A DNA stretch of 11,658 nucleotides from Candidatus Latescibacterota bacterium (GTDB lineage: Bacteria; Latescibacterota; UBA2968; UBA8231), in contig JAJDTN010000213.1 of the NCBI GenBank assembly GCA_022827165.1, forward strand, positions 1-11,658, read 5' to 3'. Every line of letters begins with the position of its first letter. Positions within the stretch are counted from its first letter, which is position 1. Below, in pieces: positions 1-6,851 of the stretch. The position numbers and the translations under genes are program-made. The notes beneath the pieces were generated by a model. That model was not told the DNA's origin. It worked only from the letters and a program-made list of their open reading frames with translations, and ran no database searches.

Positions 1-1386
1 GCCAGCCTCGACCTGCAGGTGCGGCGCAACATCCACACCTTGCGCGCCCTGACTCGGCCCGGCCGCAGCGAGCAGGAGTTGGAGGACAACTCTCTACGCG
101 GCTACTCGGTGCACATCAGCGACGATCAGATCCGGTGGTCGGAGGTCGGCGTCCTGCGGGGCATCACCGAGTACGCCAGCACCGAGGTGAATTTCCGGCC
201 TACCTGGACTCGCTACATCCGCCTGGTCATCATGGAGATCAATGCCGTCACCCAGCCCAGGGTGGCGGAAGTGGAGGTCTACGGGTCCGGCCATACCGAC
301 CGGGGAGTCTTCGTCTCCGAACCGCTGGACTTCGGACTGGCCGACACGGCCAAGAACCTCGGACGCCTGTGGTGGCAGGCCGAGGTGCCGGAACGCACCC
401 AGCTGTCGGTGCAGTTCCGGAGCGGCCAGACGCAGGAGGACTTCGGCGACCCGGAGGCGGGCTGGAGCCGGACCTTCGACGGCCCCGGCGACACCCTCTG
501 GTTTCCCGCGGCGGAGCCGGCCCGCCTGCTGCAGTACCGCGTCAGCATGTCGACGCGCGACGATACCCGCACGCCCGTCTTCCGCCAACTCGTCATCGAG
601 AGTTCCCAGGACCTGGCCGCCGCCGAGGCGCGGGCTCACGTCAGTCCCAAGACGGCGCGCATCGGTGTGGATACGACGTTCCACTATACCCTGGACCTGA
701 GCTTCGGCGACGAGGCCCAGGGAGTGGAGCGTCTGGCCATCGAGGTCCCGAGCCAGGCGGAGTTGCTGTCGGTCTCGGGACTGGGGCCTCGATCGGTCCG
801 CTCCTGGTCGTCGACGCAGCGCAGCCTGCAGCTGGAGTTCGACGAGCCCTTGCGGGAGGATACCCAGCTGGTCATCTCCTTCCGCACCACGACATTCGCC
901 ACGGCCCACGGCTTCCGCTCCGCCCTGTTCTCGCCGGGCTCGGAGAACCCCCTCAACGTGCAGGAGAACACGGACCTCGACGAGGTGACGGGGGAGGCCC
1001 TCTCCTGGCACTTGCTGGCCATCCTGGCTCCCCAGGAGGTCCTGTCCCGGGTGCGGCCCAATCCCCCGGTCTTCTCGCCGAATGGCGACGGGATCAACGA
1101 CTTCACGGTCATCGAGATGGTGCTGTCCAAGGTAGACATCCCCGCGCCGGTAAAGGTCGAGGTCCATGACCTCTCGGGCCGCCGCGTGGCGAGTCTGGGC
1201 GAGGTGGGGCTGACGGCAGGCACCTACTTCTCGGACGCCTCAACCGGCCCCGGGAGCCCGGGGTACTGGGACGGACGCGACGGGTCGGGGGCGCTGGTGC
1301 CCCCGGGCCTGTATCTCTACCGCGTGGAGGTGCAGCTGGACACGGGTGACGAAGTCTCGGTGGGAACCGTGGCCGTCGCCTACTGA
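1..1386 (+). CDS. Secreted discoidin / FlgD-Ig-like multidomain protein, C-terminal part (5' truncated by window)
   Basis: The frame is open from base 1 with no convincing start (the first in-window GTG, at 19, lies inside a domain), so this is the last 461 residues of a longer protein. Residues about 1-95 resemble the second half of a discoidin/F5-8C galactose-binding fold: a W followed by the strand TRYIRLVI at 70-77, then QPRVAEVEVYG ending near 95. Residues about 100-205 and 215-345 look like beta-sandwich regions (alternating hydrophobic strands, many W/F). Residues about 350-461 form a FlgD-Ig-like/gliding-motility-type C-terminal domain: FSPNGDGIND (358-367), VEVHDLSGRRVASL, YWDGRDGSG (422-430) and PPGLYLYRVEV. 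In families of this kind such a domain sits at the C-terminus of secreted or surface-attached proteins, and in Bacteroidota the related CHU_C domain is a type IX secretion sorting signal. Role here inferred: secreted adhesin-like or surface protein. It is 16 bp upstream of the next gene and probably co-transcribed with it. The ligand is unknown; enzymatic activity upstream of the cut cannot be excluded. Confidence 0.9.
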   Translation, partial: ASLDLQVRRNIHTLRALTRPGRSEQELEDNSLRGYSVHISDDQIRWSEVGVLRGITEYASTEVNFRPTWTRYIRLVIMEINAVTQPRVAEVEVYGSGHTDRGVFVSEPLDFGLADTAKNLGRLWWQAEVPERTQLSVQFRSGQTQEDFGDPEAGWSRTFDGPGDTLWFPAAEPARLLQYRVSMSTRDDTRTPVFRQLVIESSQDLAAAEARAHVSPKTARIGVDTTFHYTLDLSFGDEAQGVERLAIEVPSQAELLSVSGLGPRSVRSWSSTQRSLQLEFDEPLREDTQLVISFRTTTFATAHGFRSALFSPGSENPLNVQENTDLDEVTGEALSWHLLAILAPQEVLSRVRPNPPVFSPNGDGINDFTVIEMVLSKVDIPAPVKVEVHDLSGRRVASLGEVGLTAGTYFSDASTGPGSPGYWDGRDGSGALVPPGLYLYRVEVQLDTGDEVSVGTVAVAY

Positions 1387-1402
1387 CCGCCGGCGACCTG
1401 AG

Positions 1403-4114
1403 ATGATCGGCATGACTCCCACGCCGGGCACGGGGCGCAACCGGCGGGCCGTGAGGGTTGGCATGGGAGCCCTCATGGCGCTGCTGGCCGGAGCCGGCGA
1501 TTCCGGGGGGCAGTCCCTCGACCGGGACATCGAGTGGGGCTACCAGCAGTTCCTGACGCGCGAGTACCGGCCCTTCTGGGACGAGCGCTACGAGAACCTC
1601 TCCTTCCTCAGCTACCGGAACTTCCCCATTCGAGGGGAGCAGCCCAGGTACGACCCCTTCGGGCTCTACCTGCTCGACGGCAGCGAGATCCTCCGCATCG
1701 AGGAGTACCGGACCTTGCATCCGGGCGACAGTTCCCGGATCCCCACGGGCCCGAACTTCGGACAGTTCCGGAACCTCGTGATCATGAAAGATCACTACGG
1801 CAGCTGGTCGACGCGGCTGATGCTCGGACAACGCCTGAAGGCCCACCTGTCACCCCTGTCGCACGCCCGGGCGACCTTCGACGGCATCCGGTGGGACGCC
1901 TCCTCGCACCGCAACATGATCTCCATCCTCACATCCCGTGTTTCCCACCGGCCCGCAAGGGCTCCCCGGACCATACCCTTCGGGACCTATCTCTACGGGG
2001 GCCGGTGGCAGAGCCAACTGGGCGATATCGCCACCTTCGGGGCGACCTACGCCGATGTCCACCTGCGCGACACCACTCAGAGGAAGGGTGATTTCCGCGG
2101 CGTCTTTCCGAAGGACCTGAACCCCGCGGACTCCTATTTCGTCATCGTCAGCGACGACAGTCCCGAGGACGGTGTGGGACCGCTGGTGTACGCCGTCGAG
2201 ATGTGGTCCCGGGGGAGGCGGGTGGAGGCCCAGGCCGAGGCGCGCTGGGTCCTGGGCTCGGCGCGCGCCGATGACGTGGCTCACATCCGCAGAAACGGGT
2301 CGTGGGCGGTTCTGTCCATGGAGGCGGACCGGTTGCTTAAGCCGGTACAGCCGGGGAGAGGGCGCTTCTACAGCAGCGGCATCCCCGCCGTGGTCGACGG
2401 CCGCGGCACCGAGGTGGCCGGCACCGACCTGCTCGTATTCCGCTTCGACGCGCCCGCCGAGCCGGAGGACCTGCACTTCCGGGTGCTGGCCTCGGGCGAC
2501 TACAACCTCGACCTGGGCGCCTCCTACGTGCTGGTGGAGGTGCCCGACCGGGCCTGGTCCGACTGGCACAACGTGGTCCGGGCGCCGGGCAACGTCCGCG
2601 ACGGATCGAACCTCGGCTGGGTCGATCTCCGCTACGGTTTCCCCACGGGCCTGGCGAATCTCGGCGCCGATATCGAGATCAACCTGTGGGACGTGGAGAT
2701 GAAAGGCGAGTACGTCCACAACACCTCGAACTACCAGGTCCCGATCTTCGGCGATCACTTCCGGCAGCGCACGGCGGCGTGGTACCTAAAAGGCGTGCGC
2801 CGCATGGGCGAAGGCTGGCGGCTGGGCGGCGAGATCCATCACATGCCGTCCGACTACGTAAACTCCCTGCCCATGTGGTCGCACAGCGCCCGCAAGGTCC
2901 TGGCCTACCGCATGGTGGAGGACAACGACGACCGCGACGAGTGGCCGGACGAGTACGAACACTGGGATCCCCTGCACCCCACGTACATCATCAACAAGCG
3001 GAACAACGTCGACGTGGACGCGCTCCTGTCCGAGGTGAGCAGCGACTACGGCTTCGGGGGGGACTTCACCTACGGCGTGTATCCGGGTCTCGACGCGGAC
3101 CAGGACGGCCAGCCGGACACCAACGTCAACCGCAACGAGTTCGCCGACTACGTGGAGCCCTTCCTGATGTACTACGTGGAGCCGGACGAGTTCGTCTACG
3201 GGGACGACTTCAACAACAACGGCGTCGTCGATGGCCGTGAGAACGACAATCGCCCCGACTATCCCTATCCGCTGGATACCGACGGTTACCACGTCTTCGG
3301 GAGCTATCGCGGAGCCGGCCGGGTCGGTGCCCGCCTCGGCCGCTACGAGGTTCACCAGACGGCCGGGGACGGCCGCAACGAGGTCTCCTATGCCGAGGCC
3401 CGCTACCGGTGGCGGATGTCCGCCGCCGGCAGCCTGGACCTGCGCTACCGCCTTCGACGGGTGAGGGACGACATCCCCGACCCTACGTACATCACGGTCG
3501 TGGAGCCCCTGTCGGCGACCAACCGGGCCACGGCGATTCATCCCGACCGGCTGCTGACGCGCAACAGCCTCGTCAACACCGTCTACGCCGAGTCCTTCTA
3601 TAGTGGAGTGGACGGCCTGACCGTGGTGAATGCCACCAAGGTGGACGTCAACCGCCGTCTGGACGACCGGCAGGGCAGGGGCCGCAACATCACGGACTGG
3701 ACCTGGGTCAGCAAGGCGGACTACGCCGTCGGATTCTCCGAGCACCTGACCTTCACCCCCATGGCCAAGCTGCTCGTGCAGCGCCTGGACGGCCCCGGCG
3801 ATCTCATCACCGACCGCCACACGTGGGAGTGGTTTCCGATCCTGCGCCTCGACCTCGCCTTCAGCAAGACCACCGGAATCCGAACCGGTGTGCAGGGGTT
3901 CCCCTTCAAGCACCGCTACCGCCACGCCGAGTCCAGGTCCTCCAGCTTCGACGCCCGGCACTACGTGTTCACCTTCCACACCCGGCGCAGCTATACCGGC
4001 TACAGCGCCAGCATCAACGTCGGCCTGCGCCGCAGCCGTGAGCAGTTGATCAACCTGGAGGCCGGGAGCGTGCGGGATTTCACCCAGTTCTTCGTACAGG
4101 CGCGGATCCTCTGA
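1403..4114 (+). CDS. Large exported beta-rich protein, paralog A (predicted outer-membrane barrel with Ca2+-binding-like block)
   Basis: About 903 aa; family not recognised. The frame is open back to GTG 1346, but that lies inside the previous gene. ATG 1403 gives a basic n-region (RNRR at 12-15, R18) followed by the hydrophobic GMGALMALLAGAG, a plausible though unusually long export signal. ATG 1412 is an alternative; ATG 1463 has a GAGGG five bases upstream but would lose the basic residues. Shared landmarks with the next two genes: a SPL strand motif ending GIRWD (about 145-165), VIVSDDSPED, NVRDGSNLGW (397-406), an acidic block at 505-614 with DNDDRD, DADQDGQPD (564-572) and DDFNNNGVVD (601-610), then GRNEVSY, RRVRDD, RNSLVNT and GVQGFPF. 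The last about 270 residues alternate polar and aromatic residues and end in FTQFFVQARIL, as expected for barrel strands. Inferred location: outer membrane or cell surface. No catalytic motif was seen. The stop overlaps the next start. Confidence 0.88.
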   Translation: MIGMTPTPGTGRNRRAVRVGMGALMALLAGAGDSGGQSLDRDIEWGYQQFLTREYRPFWDERYENLSFLSYRNFPIRGEQPRYDPFGLYLLDGSEILRIEEYRTLHPGDSSRIPTGPNFGQFRNLVIMKDHYGSWSTRLMLGQRLKAHLSPLSHARATFDGIRWDASSHRNMISILTSRVSHRPARAPRTIPFGTYLYGGRWQSQLGDIATFGATYADVHLRDTTQRKGDFRGVFPKDLNPADSYFVIVSDDSPEDGVGPLVYAVEMWSRGRRVEAQAEARWVLGSARADDVAHIRRNGSWAVLSMEADRLLKPVQPGRGRFYSSGIPAVVDGRGTEVAGTDLLVFRFDAPAEPEDLHFRVLASGDYNLDLGASYVLVEVPDRAWSDWHNVVRAPGNVRDGSNLGWVDLRYGFPTGLANLGADIEINLWDVEMKGEYVHNTSNYQVPIFGDHFRQRTAAWYLKGVRRMGEGWRLGGEIHHMPSDYVNSLPMWSHSARKVLAYRMVEDNDDRDEWPDEYEHWDPLHPTYIINKRNNVDVDALLSEVSSDYGFGGDFTYGVYPGLDADQDGQPDTNVNRNEFADYVEPFLMYYVEPDEFVYGDDFNNNGVVDGRENDNRPDYPYPLDTDGYHVFGSYRGAGRVGARLGRYEVHQTAGDGRNEVSYAEARYRWRMSAAGSLDLRYRLRRVRDDIPDPTYITVVEPLSATNRATAIHPDRLLTRNSLVNTVYAESFYSGVDGLTVVNATKVDVNRRLDDRQGRGRNITDWTWVSKADYAVGFSEHLTFTPMAKLLVQRLDGPGDLITDRHTWEWFPILRLDLAFSKTTGIRTGVQGFPFKHRYRHAESRSSSFDARHYVFTFHTRRSYTGYSASINVGLRRSREQLINLEAGSVRDFTQFFVQARIL
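2915..3244 (+). other. Acidic DxDxDG / NxNG block in paralog A
   Basis: Encodes residues 505-614 of paralog A. Three acidic clusters are seen: DNDDRD (507-512), DADQDGQPD (564-572) followed by NxNxN-type residues and a DYVEPF strand, and DDFNNNGVVDGREND (601-615). The D-x-D-x-D-G-x-x-D spacing matches calcium loops of EF-hand and thrombospondin type 3 type. Calcium binding is inferred, not shown. Confidence 0.6.
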
Positions 4115-4116
4115 TG
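4112..4116 (+). promoter_or_regulatory. Overlapping stop/start (TGATG) between paralogs A and B
   Basis: The TGA stop of paralog A (4112-4114) shares a base with the ATG of paralog B (4114-4116). Such overlaps usually mean coupled translation and co-transcription. No strong Shine-Dalgarno precedes this start, which makes coupling more likely. Confidence 0.75.
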
Positions 4117-6846
4117 GCCCTCGGTCAGCCGAAGTCCACCGCCGCTTCCCTCGTCCTGCTGCTGGCCATGGCGGCGGATCCGCCGGCCCCGGCGTCGGCG
4201 CAGATGCTGTGGAACCACGAGGAGTGGCGCTACGTCAACTACGCCCGGCAGGGATACCGGCCCTACACCGGCGGCGTCTGGTCCGAGCTGCGCAAGCCCG
4301 CCTTTGACGAGTTGGGCAACTACCTGATGCAAGGGGTTCAGGTCTTTCGCACCGAGGAGGCCCGTGAGAACGACCCCCTGGCGGGCAGCCTCGTGGACGA
4401 GTCGGTCGAATACCGCATTAACCTGAACCGCCTCGTCATCGGCCACGACTCCTACGGGGACCGGTCGAGCCGGATCATGGTGGGGGACTTCATCCGCACC
4501 AAGTTCACCTCCCTGACCCTCGACCTGGCCTCTCTGAACGGCGTGCGCTGGGACATCGACCTGAATCCCACCCAGGTCACCCTCGTGTCGTCGCGCATGG
4601 ACTGGCCCATCTTCCCGTCGGGGAGGCTGCTGGCGCGGACCGACCGCGACAACGAGGCGCACCGGGAGCGCCGCTGGTCGACCTACCTTCTCGGCGGCCA
4701 CGTGGGGCGCCGCTTCGGCGCCTTGAACCTGGGCTTCAACTACGTCAACCTGCACCGCACGGACAGTCTGGTCGACTGGGGGGACAACAACATCCGCGGC
4801 GTCCTCCCGTCGGCCGTCAACCGGCCGCCGGCCTGGATCGCCGTGCGGGTCAACGACGGGTCCGACGAGGACGAGGAAGGGGCCCGGGTCCACGAGATGC
4901 GCATCAGGAACCCGGAGCTGGCCCACGTGGCGGCCGATGTAACCCTCCACGACACCGAGGTGATCGACCAGTCGTATCCGAATGGCGACGAGTTCTTCCC
5001 CCTGGGACGCCGCATCCCCCCGTACGTGCAGTTCCTGAAGGGGGAGTTCCCGCCCGCCCAGCGCCGCCCTGAAGGATACTACCAGGCCGACGGCACGGAG
5101 TATCTCATCTTCTGGTTCCAGATTCCCCACGAGCTCCGGGACACGATCTCGGAGCTCGAATTCGAGGCCCTGGTATCCGACGATTACGACATCGAGCTGT
5201 CGGAGGTCTTCCTCCCCATCAGCCGCGAGACCTCGAGCAATCCCTCCGTCAGCGGCGAGCGGGCCACCTACTACTACCCCGTGGCCGGATCCAGGGGCAA
5301 CGTGAGGGACCAGTCGAACCTGGAGTGGATCGAGTTCTCCTACGGGCGGCAGACGGGGCGCACCACCGCCAGCGTGCGCATGGAGTACGAGCGTCCCGGC
5401 TTCGAGCTCACGGCGGAGATGGCGGGCACGTGGGACTTCCGCCAGCATCCTTCCACGGTGGGGCGGAAGGCGTGGCACACCACCCGCTCCCGGGCCTGGT
5501 TCGTCAACTTCGAGAAGCACCTGGCGGGCCTGGTGGTGGGGGGCGAGCTGTTCCGCATGGACCCCTTGTACAGCACCATGGTGTCGGTGGAAGACCCCGA
5601 GTACTCCAGCTATTCCGACGATCTGAACAGCCCCTTCGGGATCCCTCACTCTTTCCCCATCGACCGCAACAACACCGTCGACATGGATACCGTCGACGAC
5701 AACGACGACAAGGACCTGGCCCCCGACTTCCACTTCCTTCCCCACTTGCAGGACGGCAGCGTGCTTCCGGGCCGGGACCTCGACCTCGACGGCCGGATCG
5801 ACGACAACCAGAACGGCAACGGCATTCCCGACTACCTGGAGCCCTTCTTCCTCTATCACTCCGATCCCGCCGAGTTCGAGTACGGCGACGATCTCAACAA
5901 CAACAACATCATCGATCACCGCGAAGACGACCGCGCGCCCGACTATCCGTACGACGTCGACCTGGAAGGCTACCACCTCTTCATCGATCTCGAGCCCCTT
6001 CGCGACCTGCGCATGCGCCTGGGGCGCTTCCGCACCGACGAGATCTGGGGCGGAGGCAGGAACGACGTGAGCTATACCCGGGTCGACTACGAGCGCACCC
6101 TCTTCCCCTTTGGCAGGGTGCTGCTCACCAACTACCTGAAGAACGTGCGCGACGACATCGAGGACGACGCCCCCTTCCTCTCCGTCTACTCACCGAACCA
6201 GCTGCCGCTGCAGCCGGGGACCGGGGTCGGATCCCTGCTGAACGTGCAGGTGGCGGACGAGCTGTGGATGCGCGACAGCCTGGTGAACACCAGCTACCTC
6301 GATGCCACCCTCTTCCGCTTTGCCAACCTCAACATCAACAACCGCCTGAAGTACCAGTCCAACTGGCAGCGCGCCACCGCCTTCCAGCCCGCCAACCGGC
6401 TGGCGGAGTGGTCCTGGGTCCTGAGGGCGGACTACGCCTGGCACCTGCGCGGCCTCACGGTGCAGCCTCGCCTGAAGTACATGGTCTACCGACGATCGGA
6501 CCGGGAGGAGCGGCGCTACCCGGTCTCGGAGCGCTACTTCTATCCCATGCTCATGGCCAGCTACGCTCTCACGGACCAGACGACGGTCTCCGCCGGCGCC
6601 CAGGGGGTTCCCTTCCTGGAGGCCGGATTCCGTGATCTCTCCCATCCGGAGACCGACTGGAACTCGCGGGACTACATCGTCTCCCTCACCAACCGCACCA
6701 CCTACCAGGGCCAGCAGCTGAGCCTCAACATGGGGTGGCACCTGCAGGTGGTCGAGTTCCAGGAGAGGGCGCGCCGACACGAGGGCGTGGACCGTTCCCT
6801 GTTCTTCCTGCGCCTGATTCTCGGCGCCGAGCCTTTCAAGGGGTGA
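4114..6846 (+). CDS. Large exported beta-rich protein, paralog B (predicted outer-membrane barrel with Ca2+-binding-like block)
   Basis: 910 aa. The ATG shares its A with the upstream TGA, so translation is probably coupled; no good Shine-Dalgarno is visible. The signal peptide is clear: K7, hydrophobic SLVLLLAMAA (12-21), and a likely signal peptidase I site after ASA (27-29), giving a mature start at Q30. Motifs follow the same order as in its two neighbours: YLMQG, RTKFTSLTL...NGVRWD (128-147), a VNDGSDEDEEG version of the SDDSP motif, NVRDQSNLEW (396-405), and an acidic block at 527-606 with DDNDDKD (528-534), DLDLDGRID (555-563) and DDLNNNNIID (592-601). The C-terminal part has GGRNDVSY, KNVRDD, RDSLVNT, GAQGVPF and a final aromatic strand SLFFLRLILG. 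DxDxDG loops are known in EF-hand and thrombospondin type 3 calcium sites; calcium binding here is inferred. Probable outer-membrane or surface protein; molecular role unknown. It is the middle member of the tandem set, and its NVRD motif sits at almost the same residue as in paralog A. Confidence 0.93.
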   Translation: MALGQPKSTAASLVLLLAMAADPPAPASAQMLWNHEEWRYVNYARQGYRPYTGGVWSELRKPAFDELGNYLMQGVQVFRTEEARENDPLAGSLVDESVEYRINLNRLVIGHDSYGDRSSRIMVGDFIRTKFTSLTLDLASLNGVRWDIDLNPTQVTLVSSRMDWPIFPSGRLLARTDRDNEAHRERRWSTYLLGGHVGRRFGALNLGFNYVNLHRTDSLVDWGDNNIRGVLPSAVNRPPAWIAVRVNDGSDEDEEGARVHEMRIRNPELAHVAADVTLHDTEVIDQSYPNGDEFFPLGRRIPPYVQFLKGEFPPAQRRPEGYYQADGTEYLIFWFQIPHELRDTISELEFEALVSDDYDIELSEVFLPISRETSSNPSVSGERATYYYPVAGSRGNVRDQSNLEWIEFSYGRQTGRTTASVRMEYERPGFELTAEMAGTWDFRQHPSTVGRKAWHTTRSRAWFVNFEKHLAGLVVGGELFRMDPLYSTMVSVEDPEYSSYSDDLNSPFGIPHSFPIDRNNTVDMDTVDDNDDKDLAPDFHFLPHLQDGSVLPGRDLDLDGRIDDNQNGNGIPDYLEPFFLYHSDPAEFEYGDDLNNNNIIDHREDDRAPDYPYDVDLEGYHLFIDLEPLRDLRMRLGRFRTDEIWGGGRNDVSYTRVDYERTLFPFGRVLLTNYLKNVRDDIEDDAPFLSVYSPNQLPLQPGTGVGSLLNVQVADELWMRDSLVNTSYLDATLFRFANLNINNRLKYQSNWQRATAFQPANRLAEWSWVLRADYAWHLRGLTVQPRLKYMVYRRSDREERRYPVSERYFYPMLMASYALTDQTTVSAGAQGVPFLEAGFRDLSHPETDWNSRDYIVSLTNRTTYQGQQLSLNMGWHLQVVEFQERARRHEGVDRSLFFLRLILGAEPFKG
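5692..5931 (+). other. Acidic DxDxDG / NxNG block in paralog B
   Basis: Encodes residues 527-606 of paralog B, with DDNDDKD (528-534), DLDLDGRIDD (555-564), the NGNGIPDYLEPF segment and DDLNNNNIIDHREDD (592-606). Cluster order is the same as in paralogs A and C, with a shorter gap between the first and second clusters than in A. Confidence 0.6.
6838..6846 (+). promoter_or_regulatory. Probable ribosome binding site for paralog C
   Basis: AAGGGGTGA resembles the anti-16S complement AAGGAGGTGA and lies five bases before GTG 6852. It includes the stop codon of paralog B, so termination of B and initiation of C would occur at one place. It favours GTG 6852 over GTG 6843 as the start. Confidence 0.5.
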
Positions 6847-6851
6847 GGGCG

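Noticed and set aside
2915..3244. Reading the D/N-rich stretch as a dockerin or true EF-hand pair
   Set aside because: Loop spacing is only partly EF-hand-like, helices flanking the loops are not evident, and no cohesin or cellulosome context is seen. Only a general calcium-loop resemblance is supported.
2786..3979. Minus-strand open frame of 397 codons
   Set aside because: Antisense to the acidic block and barrel region of paralog A; the V/G/H-rich composition is what reverse-complemented GAC/GTC-rich codons give.
4000..5976. Minus-strand open frame of 658 codons
   Set aside because: Antisense shadow of paralogs A and B in GC-rich DNA. It has V/G/P-rich composition, no signal or motif, and spans a real gene junction on the other strand.
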